Shown piece by piece: positions 23,212 through 32,501 of a DNA stretch of 64,000 nt. Positions within the stretch are counted from its first letter, which is position 1. Every line of letters begins with the position of its first letter. The stretch is from Cellvibrio sp. OA-2007 (lineage in GTDB: Bacteria > Pseudomonadota > Gammaproteobacteria > Pseudomonadales > Cellvibrionaceae). The DNA lies in assembly GCF_000953825.1 (NCBI RefSeq), contig NZ_BBUL01000093.1, forward strand, positions 62,001-126,000, read 5' to 3'. The notes beneath the pieces are model-generated. The model made no database searches and had not been told where the DNA came from. It saw only the letters and a program-made list of their open reading frames with translations. The position numbers and the translations under genes are program-made.

Positions 23212-25698
23212 ATGCTTAACCACAAAGCAAAAGGCTATCGCCTTGCAACTATGCTCGGATTGGGGTTAATCACCGCAATCTGGGGCAATGTCGCTTCTGC
23301 AGGCTGTAGCTATACCGTTACAAACTCATGGGGCAGCGGCTTTACTGCCGCCATCCGTATTACTAACGATAGCAATGCAACGATTAATGGATGGCAAGTC
23401 AATTGGAACTACAGCAAAAATACCCTGAGCAATTCATGGAATGCACTGCTTAGCGGCGCTGGTAGTGCAAACAATAGCGCCACTAACATCGCTTGGAACG
23501 GCACTTTGCGTCCCGGTCAATTTGCTGAATTTGGTGTGCAGGGTGCGACTAACGGCGGTGCGGTTGAAACGCCACAAGTTACCGGTGCTGCCTGCGGTAC
23601 TGCTGCAAGCTCTAGTATCGCCTCCAGCAAACCTGTTGCGACCAGCTCATCCGTTGCGTCAGTTGCGACCGGCGTTAATATCGCAGGCTTTGCGACAGCA
23701 ACAACCTCTTATGTATCGCCATGGGAAACACTTCGCGCGGTTAACGACAACAGCAATCCAACAAACTCTAACGATAAATCTGCTGGTGCTTATGGCAACT
23801 GGAATAATCCCAATTCAATTCAATGGGTGCAGTACGATTGGCCACAAACTTACACATTAAATTCAACGCAAATTTATTGGTTCGATGATATCGGCGGAGT
23901 GCTCACACCAACGCGCGCTTATATCGAATATTGGAACGGCAGTGCCTGGGTCAATGCAGGCAATGTTCCTCTCGCAAAAAATGCATTTAATACGCTCGCA
24001 TTAAATAACCTGGTGACTAATCGCGTGCGTGTTTCCATGTTGAACACCCAGCAATCGACCGGCATATTGGAATGGCGTGTATCAGGCACTGCTGCCGGCA
24101 ATGTTGTTAGCTCTGTCAGCTCATCAAAAAGCAGTACGGCGATAAGCTCATCATTGCGCAGCAGTATTGCAAGCTCAATTGCACTGAGCAGTTCATCGGT
24201 GAGCAGCAGCATACCGGCGAGCAGCTCATCCGCAAGAAGCAGCACACCTGCATTCAGCAGCAGTTCCAGCAGTAGCACTCCGAATGTTGCGCAGTGCAGC
24301 GCTTACGATTGGCCGAAGTATGAGCCGGATTTAAATTACGATTTCCGCACTGACTTTGGCCAAGTCGATACCAGCAAATTCAAGGTTTATAACGGTTGCC
24401 CCGCGAATACTATCGCGGGTGTAAAAACCAAAGGCCGCTTTGCATTTATTTGGGGTCACAACCGCAACCCATCGATTACCGATGCGGACATTGAGCGCGT
24501 GCTGACTAATCTCAATGAAGATGCAGATTACATTCATAACGTGATGGGTTGGCCGGTCGATAAACTGCAAGCAGAAGGTTACTTCAGCAATATTTATCTC
24601 TACGGTTCCGGCCTGTGTACCGACAGTGCAGCGAACACCGAGAAAGGTGGATGGCAAAGCGGAATCAACGGTTATCCGATGGTGTTGTTGTCTTACTACC
24701 CCGTTGTGACGCCGAGCGAACGCGGCGGAATTACCCACGAATTTATTCACACGATTATGGCCACGCGCGGCAACAAAGCAGCCTGGTTTAATGAAGGCGG
24801 CAACACCTGGTTGCAGATGAATCTGGAAGCATCGCGCACCGGCAATTACGGCGTAGGATTTTTGGATGCGACTTCATTCCTCGCTCCGCATATGCCCATC
24901 GAAAATTACAGCGGCTGGCTGCAAGACGGTACTTTTGGTGGACCAAATGCAGAAGGTGTTGATCGCCGTGTGAATGGCCAACAAATTTCCACCTGGCGTG
25001 AATATCTCGGCGGCAATCAATACAACTCTGCCTTCCCACACTTCCTAGGTGTGCATGTTTCCAAAGGTGCAAACGCCTGGATTTGGGCGAAGGGAGCACA
25101 CAATCATATTTTGCGTTCGCTCGCCGGTGGTGTGGGCGAAGAGCAAACACAACGTATGATTATGGAATTCCGCGCGCGTCAGGCGATGGTGGATTTCGGC
25201 CCTTGGTCAAACGCATTTAAAGTGCCTATTAATAACAACTGGGGCAGAACAATTAATGCTGAACCTGTTGCGGGTGGAATTTTGCAAGATCCGGGCGCGC
25301 ATCGTTTGACTTTCTACTCAGCGACAACCCAAGAAGGCACAACCTTAATTCCAAACTCAACAACGTTACCGGGTTGGTCTGGCGCAAATCAGATTCCATT
25401 AAAAGTCACCGGCAATAAAGTGCGCGTGAACTTCCAACTTATCGGCCAAAACATGCGCGTGCAATTGGCTTATCGCGCAGCAGACGGCAGTGCGGTTTAC
25501 AGCAAACCAGTCACTAGCGGTGAAGCTTGTTTGGATCTCACTAAAGCACCGAAAAATGGTGTAGTAGTCGCGGTAGTGAGCAACGTAGATCATCTCTACA
25601 ACGGAGAAGAAACGCGCACACGCAAACACGATTACCGTTTGCAATTGCTTGAAGGTGTGACGAGCACAGCAGCCTTGTACGACAAACATTATCAGTAA
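23212..25698 (+). CDS. Secreted CBM2 - discoidin-like - gluzincin metallopeptidase (DUF6055-like)
   Basis: 828 residues from the ATG at 23212, which follows GAGGA and opens into a signal peptide (about 1-31); an in-frame start 20 codons earlier lacks this. Domains in order: a CBM2 cellulose-binding module (about 32-130) with its two Cys and exposed Trp; a Ser linker; a discoidin-like carbohydrate-binding domain (about 160-300); a long poly-Ser linker (about 300-360); and a catalytic domain with HEFIH near residue 509-513 and downstream WFNEGG, a gluzincin zinc site. Such secreted proteins are anchored on plant cell wall by the CBM. Substrate may be wall protein or glycoprotein. A strong terminator follows. 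Confidence 0.85.
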   Translation: MLNHKAKGYRLATMLGLGLITAIWGNVASAGCSYTVTNSWGSGFTAAIRITNDSNATINGWQVNWNYSKNTLSNSWNALLSGAGSANNSATNIAWNGTLRPGQFAEFGVQGATNGGAVETPQVTGAACGTAASSSIASSKPVATSSSVASVATGVNIAGFATATTSYVSPWETLRAVNDNSNPTNSNDKSAGAYGNWNNPNSIQWVQYDWPQTYTLNSTQIYWFDDIGGVLTPTRAYIEYWNGSAWVNAGNVPLAKNAFNTLALNNLVTNRVRVSMLNTQQSTGILEWRVSGTAAGNVVSSVSSSKSSTAISSSLRSSIASSIALSSSSVSSSIPASSSSARSSTPAFSSSSSSSTPNVAQCSAYDWPKYEPDLNYDFRTDFGQVDTSKFKVYNGCPANTIAGVKTKGRFAFIWGHNRNPSITDADIERVLTNLNEDADYIHNVMGWPVDKLQAEGYFSNIYLYGSGLCTDSAANTEKGGWQSGINGYPMVLLSYYPVVTPSERGGITHEFIHTIMATRGNKAAWFNEGGNTWLQMNLEASRTGNYGVGFLDATSFLAPHMPIENYSGWLQDGTFGGPNAEGVDRRVNGQQISTWREYLGGNQYNSAFPHFLGVHVSKGANAWIWAKGAHNHILRSLAGGVGEEQTQRMIMEFRARQAMVDFGPWSNAFKVPINNNWGRTINAEPVAGGILQDPGAHRLTFYSATTQEGTTLIPNSTTLPGWSGANQIPLKVTGNKVRVNFQLIGQNMRVQLAYRAADGSAVYSKPVTSGEACLDLTKAPKNGVVVAVVSNVDHLYNGEETRTRKHDYRLQLLEGVTSTAALYDKHYQ

Positions 25699-25721
25699 TT
25701 GATTAGTTTTATTTTTTCATA

Positions 25722-25757
25722 AAAAAACGGCGCAAGTGAAAGCTTGCGCCGTTTTTT
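25722..25757. terminator. Rho-independent terminator after the CBM2 gene
   Basis: 15-bp perfect arms (AAAAAACGGCGCAAG/CTTGCGCCGTTTTTT) with a six-base loop. The A/T tracts make it bidirectional, also serving the convergent membrane-protein gene. Confidence 0.9.
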
Positions 25758-25803
25758 ATATACCTCGGGTAAAAACAGCTGGACGACATACAAAAAATAT
25801 AAC

Positions 25804-26265
25804 CTATTTTTTTGCTCGCGCGCCCAAAAGAATTGCCGCAAAAATAGAAATCAATCCTGCCGCGTTATACCAGAAAGGATAGTTATCGCTGGCATCATTG
25901 ACGTTAAATAATACCAAATGCACTCCAAGAGTTAACAGCGCAAGAACAAATCCGAACTTAAGCTCATAGCCAACAGCATATTTTCGGATAACAGTTCCAG
26001 CAAAATATAAAACGGCAAACGAGACAATAATATCCACCACAAGAAAGAGGATATGCTGTGAAAAAAACGCATTTATTTCACCCTCATTGGCAAGGCTCGC
26101 AATATGTTCACGATTCATCAGCGCAAACACAAAAAGCTCTAGTGCACTCACAACAAGCAGCAGCACTACCGAAATAAGAAATCCATAAACCAACGCCTTA
26201 ACTGGTTTAAATAATGCTTGCGCGGGCAACTCAAGGTTTGACTCAGGTGTTTTGTATGCATCCAT
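25804..26265 (-). CDS. Hypothetical four-helix membrane protein
   Basis: A 153-residue protein with about four membrane helices (near 25-48, 72-93, 100-118 and 128-148) and a short polar N-terminus (MDAYKTPESNLELPA). The start resembles small DUF-type membrane proteins that begin MxxYxxPxS. Function unknown. It lies between a terminator and an outer-membrane-like gene on the same strand. Confidence 0.65.
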   Translation of the reverse strand: MDAYKTPESNLELPAQALFKPVKALVYGFLISVVLLLVVSALELFVFALMNREHIASLANEGEINAFFSQHILFLVVDIIVSFAVLYFAGTVIRKYAVGYELKFGFVLALLTLGVHLVLFNVNDASDNYPFWYNAAGLISIFAAILLGARAKK

Positions 26266-26351
26266 ATTGGATTCTCCATTTTATTTAAGATAACAACATT
26301 CTATTTTCTGCCAACCATCTAGCAGCGCATCAGCTAAAAGTAACAATCACA

Positions 26352-26822
26352 TCAAAATTTGTACCCGACAGACAAATCCAGATAGATGCTATACCCCGTC
26401 TTCAAATAGTTGCCATTAGAATTTGTATACTGTTGTTCAAAATCCTCTAAAGAAAGCCCTGTTGATGCATTCCACCCCGATTTCCACAGCCAAATATATC
26501 CCGCGCCGACCCCATAGCTCTCGCGCTCATAGGCATCAAACAAAATACCGTCCTCATAATCGTTGTAGTTATCGTCGGTGATTTTTCCCCAATAGACTCC
26601 ATAAAATAATGAGTCTTCGTTTTCATAGTTATAGCGCTTTAAAGAGATTGAAGTTGGCAGGCCAACACCTACACTCCACTTTCCCTTTTGCACCTCAACT
26701 CCAAAAATGCCCGTGTAGCGAGACGCACCAAGCTTTGCATTGAATGAATAATCATTATTCGCGTCCTCTGCAATAACGCTGCTGGAAAATAACAACGCAC
26801 CAATCAACAGTATTTTTTTCAA
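26352..26822 (-). CDS. Hypothetical outer-membrane beta-barrel-like protein
   Basis: A 156-residue protein with a signal peptide (about 1-18, ending VIAED). The mature part alternates aromatic and polar residues (YSFNAKLGASRYTGIFGVEV, YGVGAGYIWLWKSGWNA) and ends in an aromatic strand SVGYKF, with the terminal Phe that BamA-dependent outer-membrane proteins carry. A small eight-strand barrel is likely. Function unknown. Confidence 0.65.
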   Translation of the reverse strand: MKKILLIGALLFSSSVIAEDANNDYSFNAKLGASRYTGIFGVEVQKGKWSVGVGLPTSISLKRYNYENEDSLFYGVYWGKITDDNYNDYEDGILFDAYERESYGVGAGYIWLWKSGWNASTGLSLEDFEQQYTNSNGNYLKTGYSIYLDLSVGYKF

Positions 26823-26927
26823 TCTATTACTCCTAATTTGACAAAGATAGTGCTGCGGACTTATATACCAGTTCCTTGCACATCACATTACTGCACTCAA
26901 TGACCCCATGCCTGTTATGCCCTGTAA

Positions 26928-27206
26928 CTATTCGCTTCTCGGCGGCGGCACATACCCCTCTACTTCATCCAACTTATCGCCGGACAAAAACTTTTCCATC
27001 TGTTCGGTTAAATACACTTTAGTGCCCATATCCATTACGTTTAAGCGTTTTTCGTTAATCAATAATGTCTGGTGTGCCATCCACTCCTGCCAGGCTTTTT
27101 TGGAGATATTGTTAAACAAATCCAAACCCTTGGCACCGGGGTAAGGGGGCAGATCCAAACCTTCCAGTTCTTGTTGGTACTTGCGGCAAAAAACCATGCG
27201 GCTCAT
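26928..27206 (-). CDS. yggX: Probable Fe(2+)-trafficking protein YggX
   Basis: A 92-residue protein of the YggX family: start [24 protein letters not shown] with the conserved Cys7, [18 protein letters not shown] and the C-terminal PP region. It protects iron-sulfur clusters from oxidative damage and handles iron in the cytoplasm. It follows mutY by seven bases; the pair shares repair of oxidative damage and is conserved in gamma-proteobacteria. Length and motifs match E. coli (91 residues). Confidence 0.95.
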   Translation of the reverse strand: MSRMVFCRKYQQELEGLDLPPYPGAKGLDLFNNISKKAWQEWMAHQTLLINEKRLNVMDMGTKVYLTEQMEKFLSGDKLDEVEGYVPPPRSE

Positions 27207-27213
27207 ATTTTTC

Positions 27214-28341
27214 TCACTTAGATTTAGTTAATTTAATTGGGCGTTTGCTTGCGGCGGTTTTGCTTTTGCTTGCGCGTAGATTTTTCGTTGAACGCGGATC
27301 TAGCTGCGCGAGTTTTTCCAATAATTTTTTTACCGGCGCCGCCAAGCCTAGCGCATCGGGTTGGTGGGGATTGTACCAGTGGGTGGCGGCTTCACCGATA
27401 GCGCCGGGAGATTTAGCCAGTTGGATTAATACCGGTGTGATATCCAAATGGTAATGACTGAACGTGTGGCGATAGGAGTTCCACTCTTCCAGTTCAATCA
27501 CTTTACCGAAATGTGTTTCGACAAATTCTTGCGCGTCCGCATCCATCGCCAATTCAGGAAAACTCCACAGGCCGCCCCAAATACCCTGCGCGGGGCGCTG
27601 CTGCAGCAATAAATCACCTGCAGGATTGCGCAGCATTAATAGCTGCACGGCTTTTTCCGGCAGTGTTTTTTTCGGCTTTTTGCCGGGGTAATCCTGCGGA
27701 TTGCCTTGCGCGTAAGCGACACAGCCATCGCGCAATGGACACTGTTCACACTTGGGCTTGCTGCGCGTGCACAGGGTTGCGCCCATGTCCATCATCGCTT
27801 GGGTGTAGTGATTGGCGCGTTTTTTTGGCGTGTATTGCTCGGCAATTTCCCACAGCTGATTGGCTACCGGCAATTGCCCCGGCCAACCCTCTACCGCGTG
27901 ATAACGTGCGAGCACACGTTTGACGTTGCCATCTAAAATCGCTGCGCGCTGTTGGAAGGCGATACTCACAATCGCACCGGCTGTTGAGCGGCCAATGCCG
28001 GGCAATTCCGCCAAGGCTGCCACCGTTGCGGGGAATTCACCCCCATATTGATTCACTACCGCTTGTGCACATTTATGCAAATTGCGCGCGCGGGCGTAAT
28101 AGCCCAAACCCGTCCATAAATGCAGCACTTCATCAATCGGCGCCGCAGCGAGGGATTGCACACTGGGGAACTGCGCGATAAACCGCTCGAAATAGGGAAT
28201 CACCGTGGTGACTTGGGTTTGCTGCAACATAATTTCCGACAGCCAAACGCGGTAGGCGCTGATGTCTTGTTGCCAGGGGAGATGTTTGCGCCCGTGCCGA
28301 TCAAACCATTTGAGCACAGGCGCGGAAAAAGAAGAGGTCAT
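27214..28341 (-). CDS. mutY: Adenine DNA glycosylase MutY
   Basis: A 375-residue protein. The helix-hairpin-helix glycosylase domain carries [32 protein letters not shown] (helix-hairpin-helix and catalytic Asp region) and the 4Fe-4S cluster motif [17 protein letters not shown] near residues 192-208. The C-terminal NUDIX-like domain (about 230-350) recognises 8-oxoG. It removes adenine paired with 8-oxoguanine. It is followed by yggX and preceded by the asmA-type gene, a conserved order. A Lys-rich tail ([14 protein letters not shown]) extends beyond the usual end. Confidence 0.96.
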   Translation of the reverse strand: MTSSFSAPVLKWFDRHGRKHLPWQQDISAYRVWLSEIMLQQTQVTTVIPYFERFIAQFPSVQSLAAAPIDEVLHLWTGLGYYARARNLHKCAQAVVNQYGGEFPATVAALAELPGIGRSTAGAIVSIAFQQRAAILDGNVKRVLARYHAVEGWPGQLPVANQLWEIAEQYTPKKRANHYTQAMMDMGATLCTRSKPKCEQCPLRDGCVAYAQGNPQDYPGKKPKKTLPEKAVQLLMLRNPAGDLLLQQRPAQGIWGGLWSFPELAMDADAQEFVETHFGKVIELEEWNSYRHTFSHYHLDITPVLIQLAKSPGAIGEAATHWYNPHQPDALGLAAPVKKLLEKLAQLDPRSTKNLRASKSKTAASKRPIKLTKSK

Positions 28342-28433
28342 AGCAGTTCGCGTTCGCAGCAGTAAAGGGCAGGCGCGAATTCTAGCAGTTTGTTGCGCGA
28401 CTATCTGCGCTGCTAGTTTCTATCGTCTCGCCA

Positions 28434-30623
28434 CTACTCGGCAGCTGGCGATTCACTTGCGTCTGCTGGAGCCGCTTCTTCAGGTGCTGTTTCAGTCGCG
28501 GGTGTTGCAGCTTCCGCGGCAACCGATGCAGCCGCCGCTGACTTGGGAGTTTTAAATAACTTGTTTTGCAGTTTGTTAATCAGCTCCTGCTTTTTCTCTT
28601 CCACCTGCGCTTTTGCTTCCTGTTTTTTCTCTTCTAATTTTTGTTCTGCCGCATCGATTTTTGCGCCGTGTTTTTCGCGCAATTTATATTCGGCAAAATC
28701 TTTAGTGAGCGAGGTGAGTGCGCTCTTATCAAAACCGCAATCCTTCAATGGGTCTATTGCCGCCAATGATCCTTTGCAGCGCAGCAGCGATAAACTGCGA
28801 TCTACCCAGTAGTTAGTAGTGCTGAGACTGCAACCTTTCATGCTGGCGGCGGCGCTGGCATCGGCCAGTTTCAGCGGTAATTTAAACTCGTATTTGTCGG
28901 TCAGCAAATTAATTACCCCGGTACTGGCGAGCAATAACTGCGACACGCCCGCATTAAAACTACTCAGGGTGATGACTTGATCGCGCCAGACTAGATTGCC
29001 ATCCAACTGGCGCAGCTCCGTAAAATCATCCCAACTTACTTCGGCAGGATTTTGTGTAACCAGGTTCACCAACTTGCAAAATTGCTCTTCAATATTGAGC
29101 GGCGATAAACGCACCTGTGCGCCGGAAAAGGCTGCGGTGCTGTTCATTGATGCCATTAATTGATTAACGCTAGCGCCCTGCGCTGTGCCTTGGGTTTGCG
29201 CTTGAATGGCACCGGACAGGCCAAGTTTTTCATCCACCTCCAGTGCTTTCATAAGTGGCTCCAGCTCCACACCTTTGACATTGCCATCAAATTTAAGCGC
29301 TGCCTGATTACCACGCGCGTCGGTATTGCTGGTGAATTTAATATCGCCTTCATAGCTTCGGGCGGTGAGCGTTTGGTCGATGATGCCTTTTTTGGCTTTG
29401 ATACCCAGCGCGATATTGTCCAGCTGCAGATTGTTGTAGCGCAGGCTTTCCAGTTTGATTTGCGCATCCAGATTCAACCCGCGCAACGCGTCCAATGGCA
29501 GGGGCACATCTTCACTCGCGGTTTGGGCGGGGGCATTGGCCGACTCAGGCGCGGGTGGCGGCAGGTAATCGTCAAGGTTAAGGCTATCGCCCTGCAATAC
29601 CAGCTTGATGGCGCTGGTGGCAAAATCGGTCACCGCGAGCGAGCCGCTAAAGCGGGTGTTATCCAGCTGAAAATTCACCTTATCAAAGGTGACCTTGTTG
29701 CTATCGCCCGCTAGGTTGCTGGATAGGCTCACCTTACTCAAGGCAGATTTATTGGCCGTTTCCAATTCGGTGCCCAGCACCGCTAACCAGTCGCGGGCGT
29801 TGGTGTCTTCCACTTTTAGTTGGCCTTGATAGGCGAGATTTTGCTGCACATCGGTCAGATTCATCGAATAGCTTAAGGCTAATTTGGCGGAGGATTTTCC
29901 ATCGGCCTGCAGTTGCAATTCACCTTCATCCAAGCTGATGCGGGTGAGTTTTTCATCGAGTGTTATGCGATTTTGTACACGACCTTTCAGCGCAAGTGGT
30001 GGTGTATCGGCGGGTGTCAGTGCCAGCGCAAAAGCGAGATCCAGCGCAAAGGGTTTGCCTTGGGTATTCACGTCGGTCAGCGTCAGGTTGATGTCGTGCA
30101 GGGCAATGTTTTGCCCACTTTTGGCATCGGCATAATCGACCGCACTATCAACCAGACTGATGCGCTCGACGGTCAGTTTGAGGCTGACTTCACCGGCATC
30201 AGTCGCGGCGGGCGCACTGGCCTTAGTGTTGTTTTTGGATTGAGTAAGCGATTCCCAGTTGCCTTTGCCCTTGGTATCCACCGCCAAGTTGACCTTGGCG
30301 CCATCCAGCAAAATATGATCGACCTGAAAATCCCCCGAGAACAGTGGCATCAGTGCCAGTAGCAAACTGGCTTGGCGCAATTGCGCAATGGGCTGCGCGG
30401 GGGTATCCAGTGCAGCGACGCTCACATCCGCCACCGCAACACCAATACTCGGCCAGAGTTTCCAGCCCAAATCGCCGTTGATCTGCAGCGCAACGCCCTG
30501 CTCCTGCGCCAGTGCTTCAATGCGCGGTTTAAAGCGATTGGCATCTACCAAAAAGACTAACGCCAGCACTGCAACCAGCACTAATGCGACCAATACCGCG
30601 AGTGTTTTAAGAGCAATTTTCAT
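28434..30623 (-). CDS. AsmA-family protein
   Basis: 729 residues from the ATG at 30623, spaced seven bases from GAGGGA; an ATG two codons earlier abuts it. The N-terminus is a membrane anchor (about 1-25), followed by the AsmA domain with FKPRIEALAQEQ, and then long beta-strand repeats up to about 600 typical of bridge-like lipid-transport proteins. A coiled Lys/Glu-rich segment (EEKKQEAKAQVEEKKQELIN) and an Ala/Pro-rich tail end the protein. Members span the periplasm and affect phospholipid transport and outer-membrane assembly. It is upstream of mutY in the usual order. Confidence 0.88.
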   Translation of the reverse strand: MKIALKTLAVLVALVLVAVLALVFLVDANRFKPRIEALAQEQGVALQINGDLGWKLWPSIGVAVADVSVAALDTPAQPIAQLRQASLLLALMPLFSGDFQVDHILLDGAKVNLAVDTKGKGNWESLTQSKNNTKASAPAATDAGEVSLKLTVERISLVDSAVDYADAKSGQNIALHDINLTLTDVNTQGKPFALDLAFALALTPADTPPLALKGRVQNRITLDEKLTRISLDEGELQLQADGKSSAKLALSYSMNLTDVQQNLAYQGQLKVEDTNARDWLAVLGTELETANKSALSKVSLSSNLAGDSNKVTFDKVNFQLDNTRFSGSLAVTDFATSAIKLVLQGDSLNLDDYLPPPAPESANAPAQTASEDVPLPLDALRGLNLDAQIKLESLRYNNLQLDNIALGIKAKKGIIDQTLTARSYEGDIKFTSNTDARGNQAALKFDGNVKGVELEPLMKALEVDEKLGLSGAIQAQTQGTAQGASVNQLMASMNSTAAFSGAQVRLSPLNIEEQFCKLVNLVTQNPAEVSWDDFTELRQLDGNLVWRDQVITLSSFNAGVSQLLLASTGVINLLTDKYEFKLPLKLADASAAASMKGCSLSTTNYWVDRSLSLLRCKGSLAAIDPLKDCGFDKSALTSLTKDFAEYKLREKHGAKIDAAEQKLEEKKQEAKAQVEEKKQELINKLQNKLFKTPKSAAAASVAAEAATPATETAPEEAAPADASESPAAE

Positions 30624-30934
30624 AATCATTCCCTCTGTGGTGAAACGGGCGATGCAAAACCAACAGCTTCGCCAATACCCAGTTTAGAGGGGAGTGTATG
30701 AACAAAGTGCCCCAGTAGCCAGATAAAACCTGACCCTGTTCACATAAAAATGCCGGGGTTTGCGCATTTTGAGTACCACTTTTACTCGAACCTGGCACAC
30801 CCACTGCCAGTTTGGACACCAGCGCGAATCGGGGTGCGCCGGCTTGTGTAACGGCCGAAGCTGGCAGAACGAGAGGCTTAGCCTTTCGCCACCACTCAAC
30901 ATAAGTACCCACATAATTAATAACAGGTGACGCT
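30624..30934. other. Divergent promoter region between asmA-type and GH26-like genes
   Basis: 311 bases separate two divergent genes. The right end carries AGGTGA before the GH26-like start. No hairpin, repeat or gene is convincing. Confidence 0.5.
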
Positions 30935-32422
30935 ATGAAAATTCCCCTCATTTTCTCCCGCTGGCTGGGCGCCAGCATTGCTGCTCTATGCCTTATCCCC
31001 AGCCTGAGTTATGCCCAAGCCAACACTATTCCCGCTGGCGACCGCATATTAATGGGCGCTTTTGTCGATCGCGATTGGACCGCCGCCAACCCCTGCGGCG
31101 ACAAAGTCACCCAGGAATGGGAATGGGCCGATAACAAACAGTGGTACGGCAATGCATCGCCCTACTTTGGCAAGATCTTCCCGGAAGTCTTTCGCCCGGA
31201 CGGCAGTAAAAACTGGTATCACCTCTGGAAAAACGAGATAGCTAAAATCAAGGCGCAAGGCCGTGTGCCTTACATCAACCTTGAATTTCACGGTGAATTG
31301 GCGCTGCACGACAACAGCAAATGCTGGTGGAAGTGGGATACCACCAACCAGCGGGTTGACCGCAACATCATCAAGGAAATTCTGGACGGCAATCACAATG
31401 ACATTATCGACAACATCGCCCACGGCTTAAAAGCCGAGAAAGTACCGGTTGTTATCGACCTGTTCCACGAGGCCAATGGTGCTTGGTATGACTGGAGCCC
31501 CTGCAAAAATCGCGAAACCTGGGCACGTTTCAGAAGTGCATATAAATATGTGGTGGATCGTTTCCGCGCGGTGGGCGCAACCAATGTGCAATTCGGCAAT
31601 TCCATCTGGCCCAACTCCGATTGCTGGACCGACGCTGGCCCTCACGGCACCGGAGCAATAGTCGCGGACATGTATGTACCCGGCTATATGGACTGGATCG
31701 GCATTGATATTTACGGTGGTGCGGATGCCAGTTTCAAAAGCATCCTTAACCCTTGGTACAACCAATTAGCCGCAACCGGTCGCCCCATTGTGATTGGTGA
31801 GATGGCGGTTACCCCTGGCGCGCATAAAGCCCAGTGGATTCGCGATTTCGCTGACGCCTTCACCAGCGGCCAGTACCCCAAACTGCGCGCCTTCAACTGG
31901 TTTGATATAGACAAACAAGGTGAAGCGAATTGGCGCATCGACGCCGATGGCGCAGGCTCGGTATTTGACGCCGCTATGAAGCACCCCAAAATGGCCGGCA
32001 GCTTTGGCACCTACGAGATCAAAAACAAAGCCAGCGGCAAGTGCCTGGATGTGCCCTCTGCATCGACCGCGAACGGCACCAAACTTCAGGTTTACACCTG
32101 CAATGGTACCAATGCACAGACCTTCACTTTGGCTGATTTGACCGGTTACAAAATGGAATTGCGCGCCCTCAACAGCGGTAAATGTGTGGATGTAACAGCA
32201 GCAGGTACGGCCGATGGCACCTTGGTACAGCAATACGACTGCAACGCTTCAGCCGCGCAGACCTGGACCATGAAAGTCATCACCTGGGCACCATTAGAAG
32301 TGGAATTTGTCGCCGCCCATTCGGGCAAATGCCTGGATGTTGATATGGGCATAGGGCCAAAAGTACACCAGTGGTGGTGCACTGGCGGTGCCGCGCAGCG
32401 CTTTGTTCTCACCAAACGTTAA
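30935..32422 (+). CDS. Secreted GH26-like glycoside hydrolase with C-terminal ricin-type (CBM13) domain
   Basis: A 495-residue protein with a signal peptide (about 1-27, ending SYAQA). The catalytic TIM barrel (about 35-350) has FHEANGAWYDW near residues 180-190, with the acid/base Glu and Trp pattern of GH26 enzymes, and VIGEMA near 287-292, a candidate nucleophile. The C-terminal 140 residues are a beta-trefoil with repeats of SGKCLDV, QxW-like and Cys pairs, typical of ricin/CBM13 lectins. GH26 enzymes include beta-mannanases and xylanases; the exact substrate is not determined. It is co-located with two secreted peptidases carrying CBMs. Confidence 0.8.
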   Translation: MKIPLIFSRWLGASIAALCLIPSLSYAQANTIPAGDRILMGAFVDRDWTAANPCGDKVTQEWEWADNKQWYGNASPYFGKIFPEVFRPDGSKNWYHLWKNEIAKIKAQGRVPYINLEFHGELALHDNSKCWWKWDTTNQRVDRNIIKEILDGNHNDIIDNIAHGLKAEKVPVVIDLFHEANGAWYDWSPCKNRETWARFRSAYKYVVDRFRAVGATNVQFGNSIWPNSDCWTDAGPHGTGAIVADMYVPGYMDWIGIDIYGGADASFKSILNPWYNQLAATGRPIVIGEMAVTPGAHKAQWIRDFADAFTSGQYPKLRAFNWFDIDKQGEANWRIDADGAGSVFDAAMKHPKMAGSFGTYEIKNKASGKCLDVPSASTANGTKLQVYTCNGTNAQTFTLADLTGYKMELRALNSGKCVDVTAAGTADGTLVQQYDCNASAAQTWTMKVITWAPLEVEFVAAHSGKCLDVDMGIGPKVHQWWCTGGAAQRFVLTKR

Positions 32423-32430
32423 TCCCCTTT

Positions 32431-32472
32431 GCATTAGCCGATGAATTTCAGCCCATCGGCTAATGCTTTTTT
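32431..32472 (+). terminator. Rho-independent terminator after the GH26-like gene
   Basis: 13-bp perfect arms (GCATTAGCCGATG/CATCGGCTAATGC) followed by six T. It lies eight bases after the stop codon and argues against any start for the next gene before 32473. Confidence 0.9.
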
Positions 32473-32501
32473 CGTTTCACCTCACCCGAAGGAATACCGC
32501 T

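Noticed and set aside
24110-24290. Tandem repeat/CRISPR-like array inside the CBM2 gene
   Set aside because: The AGC/TCA-rich repeats are in frame and encode a poly-serine linker typical of these secreted enzymes.
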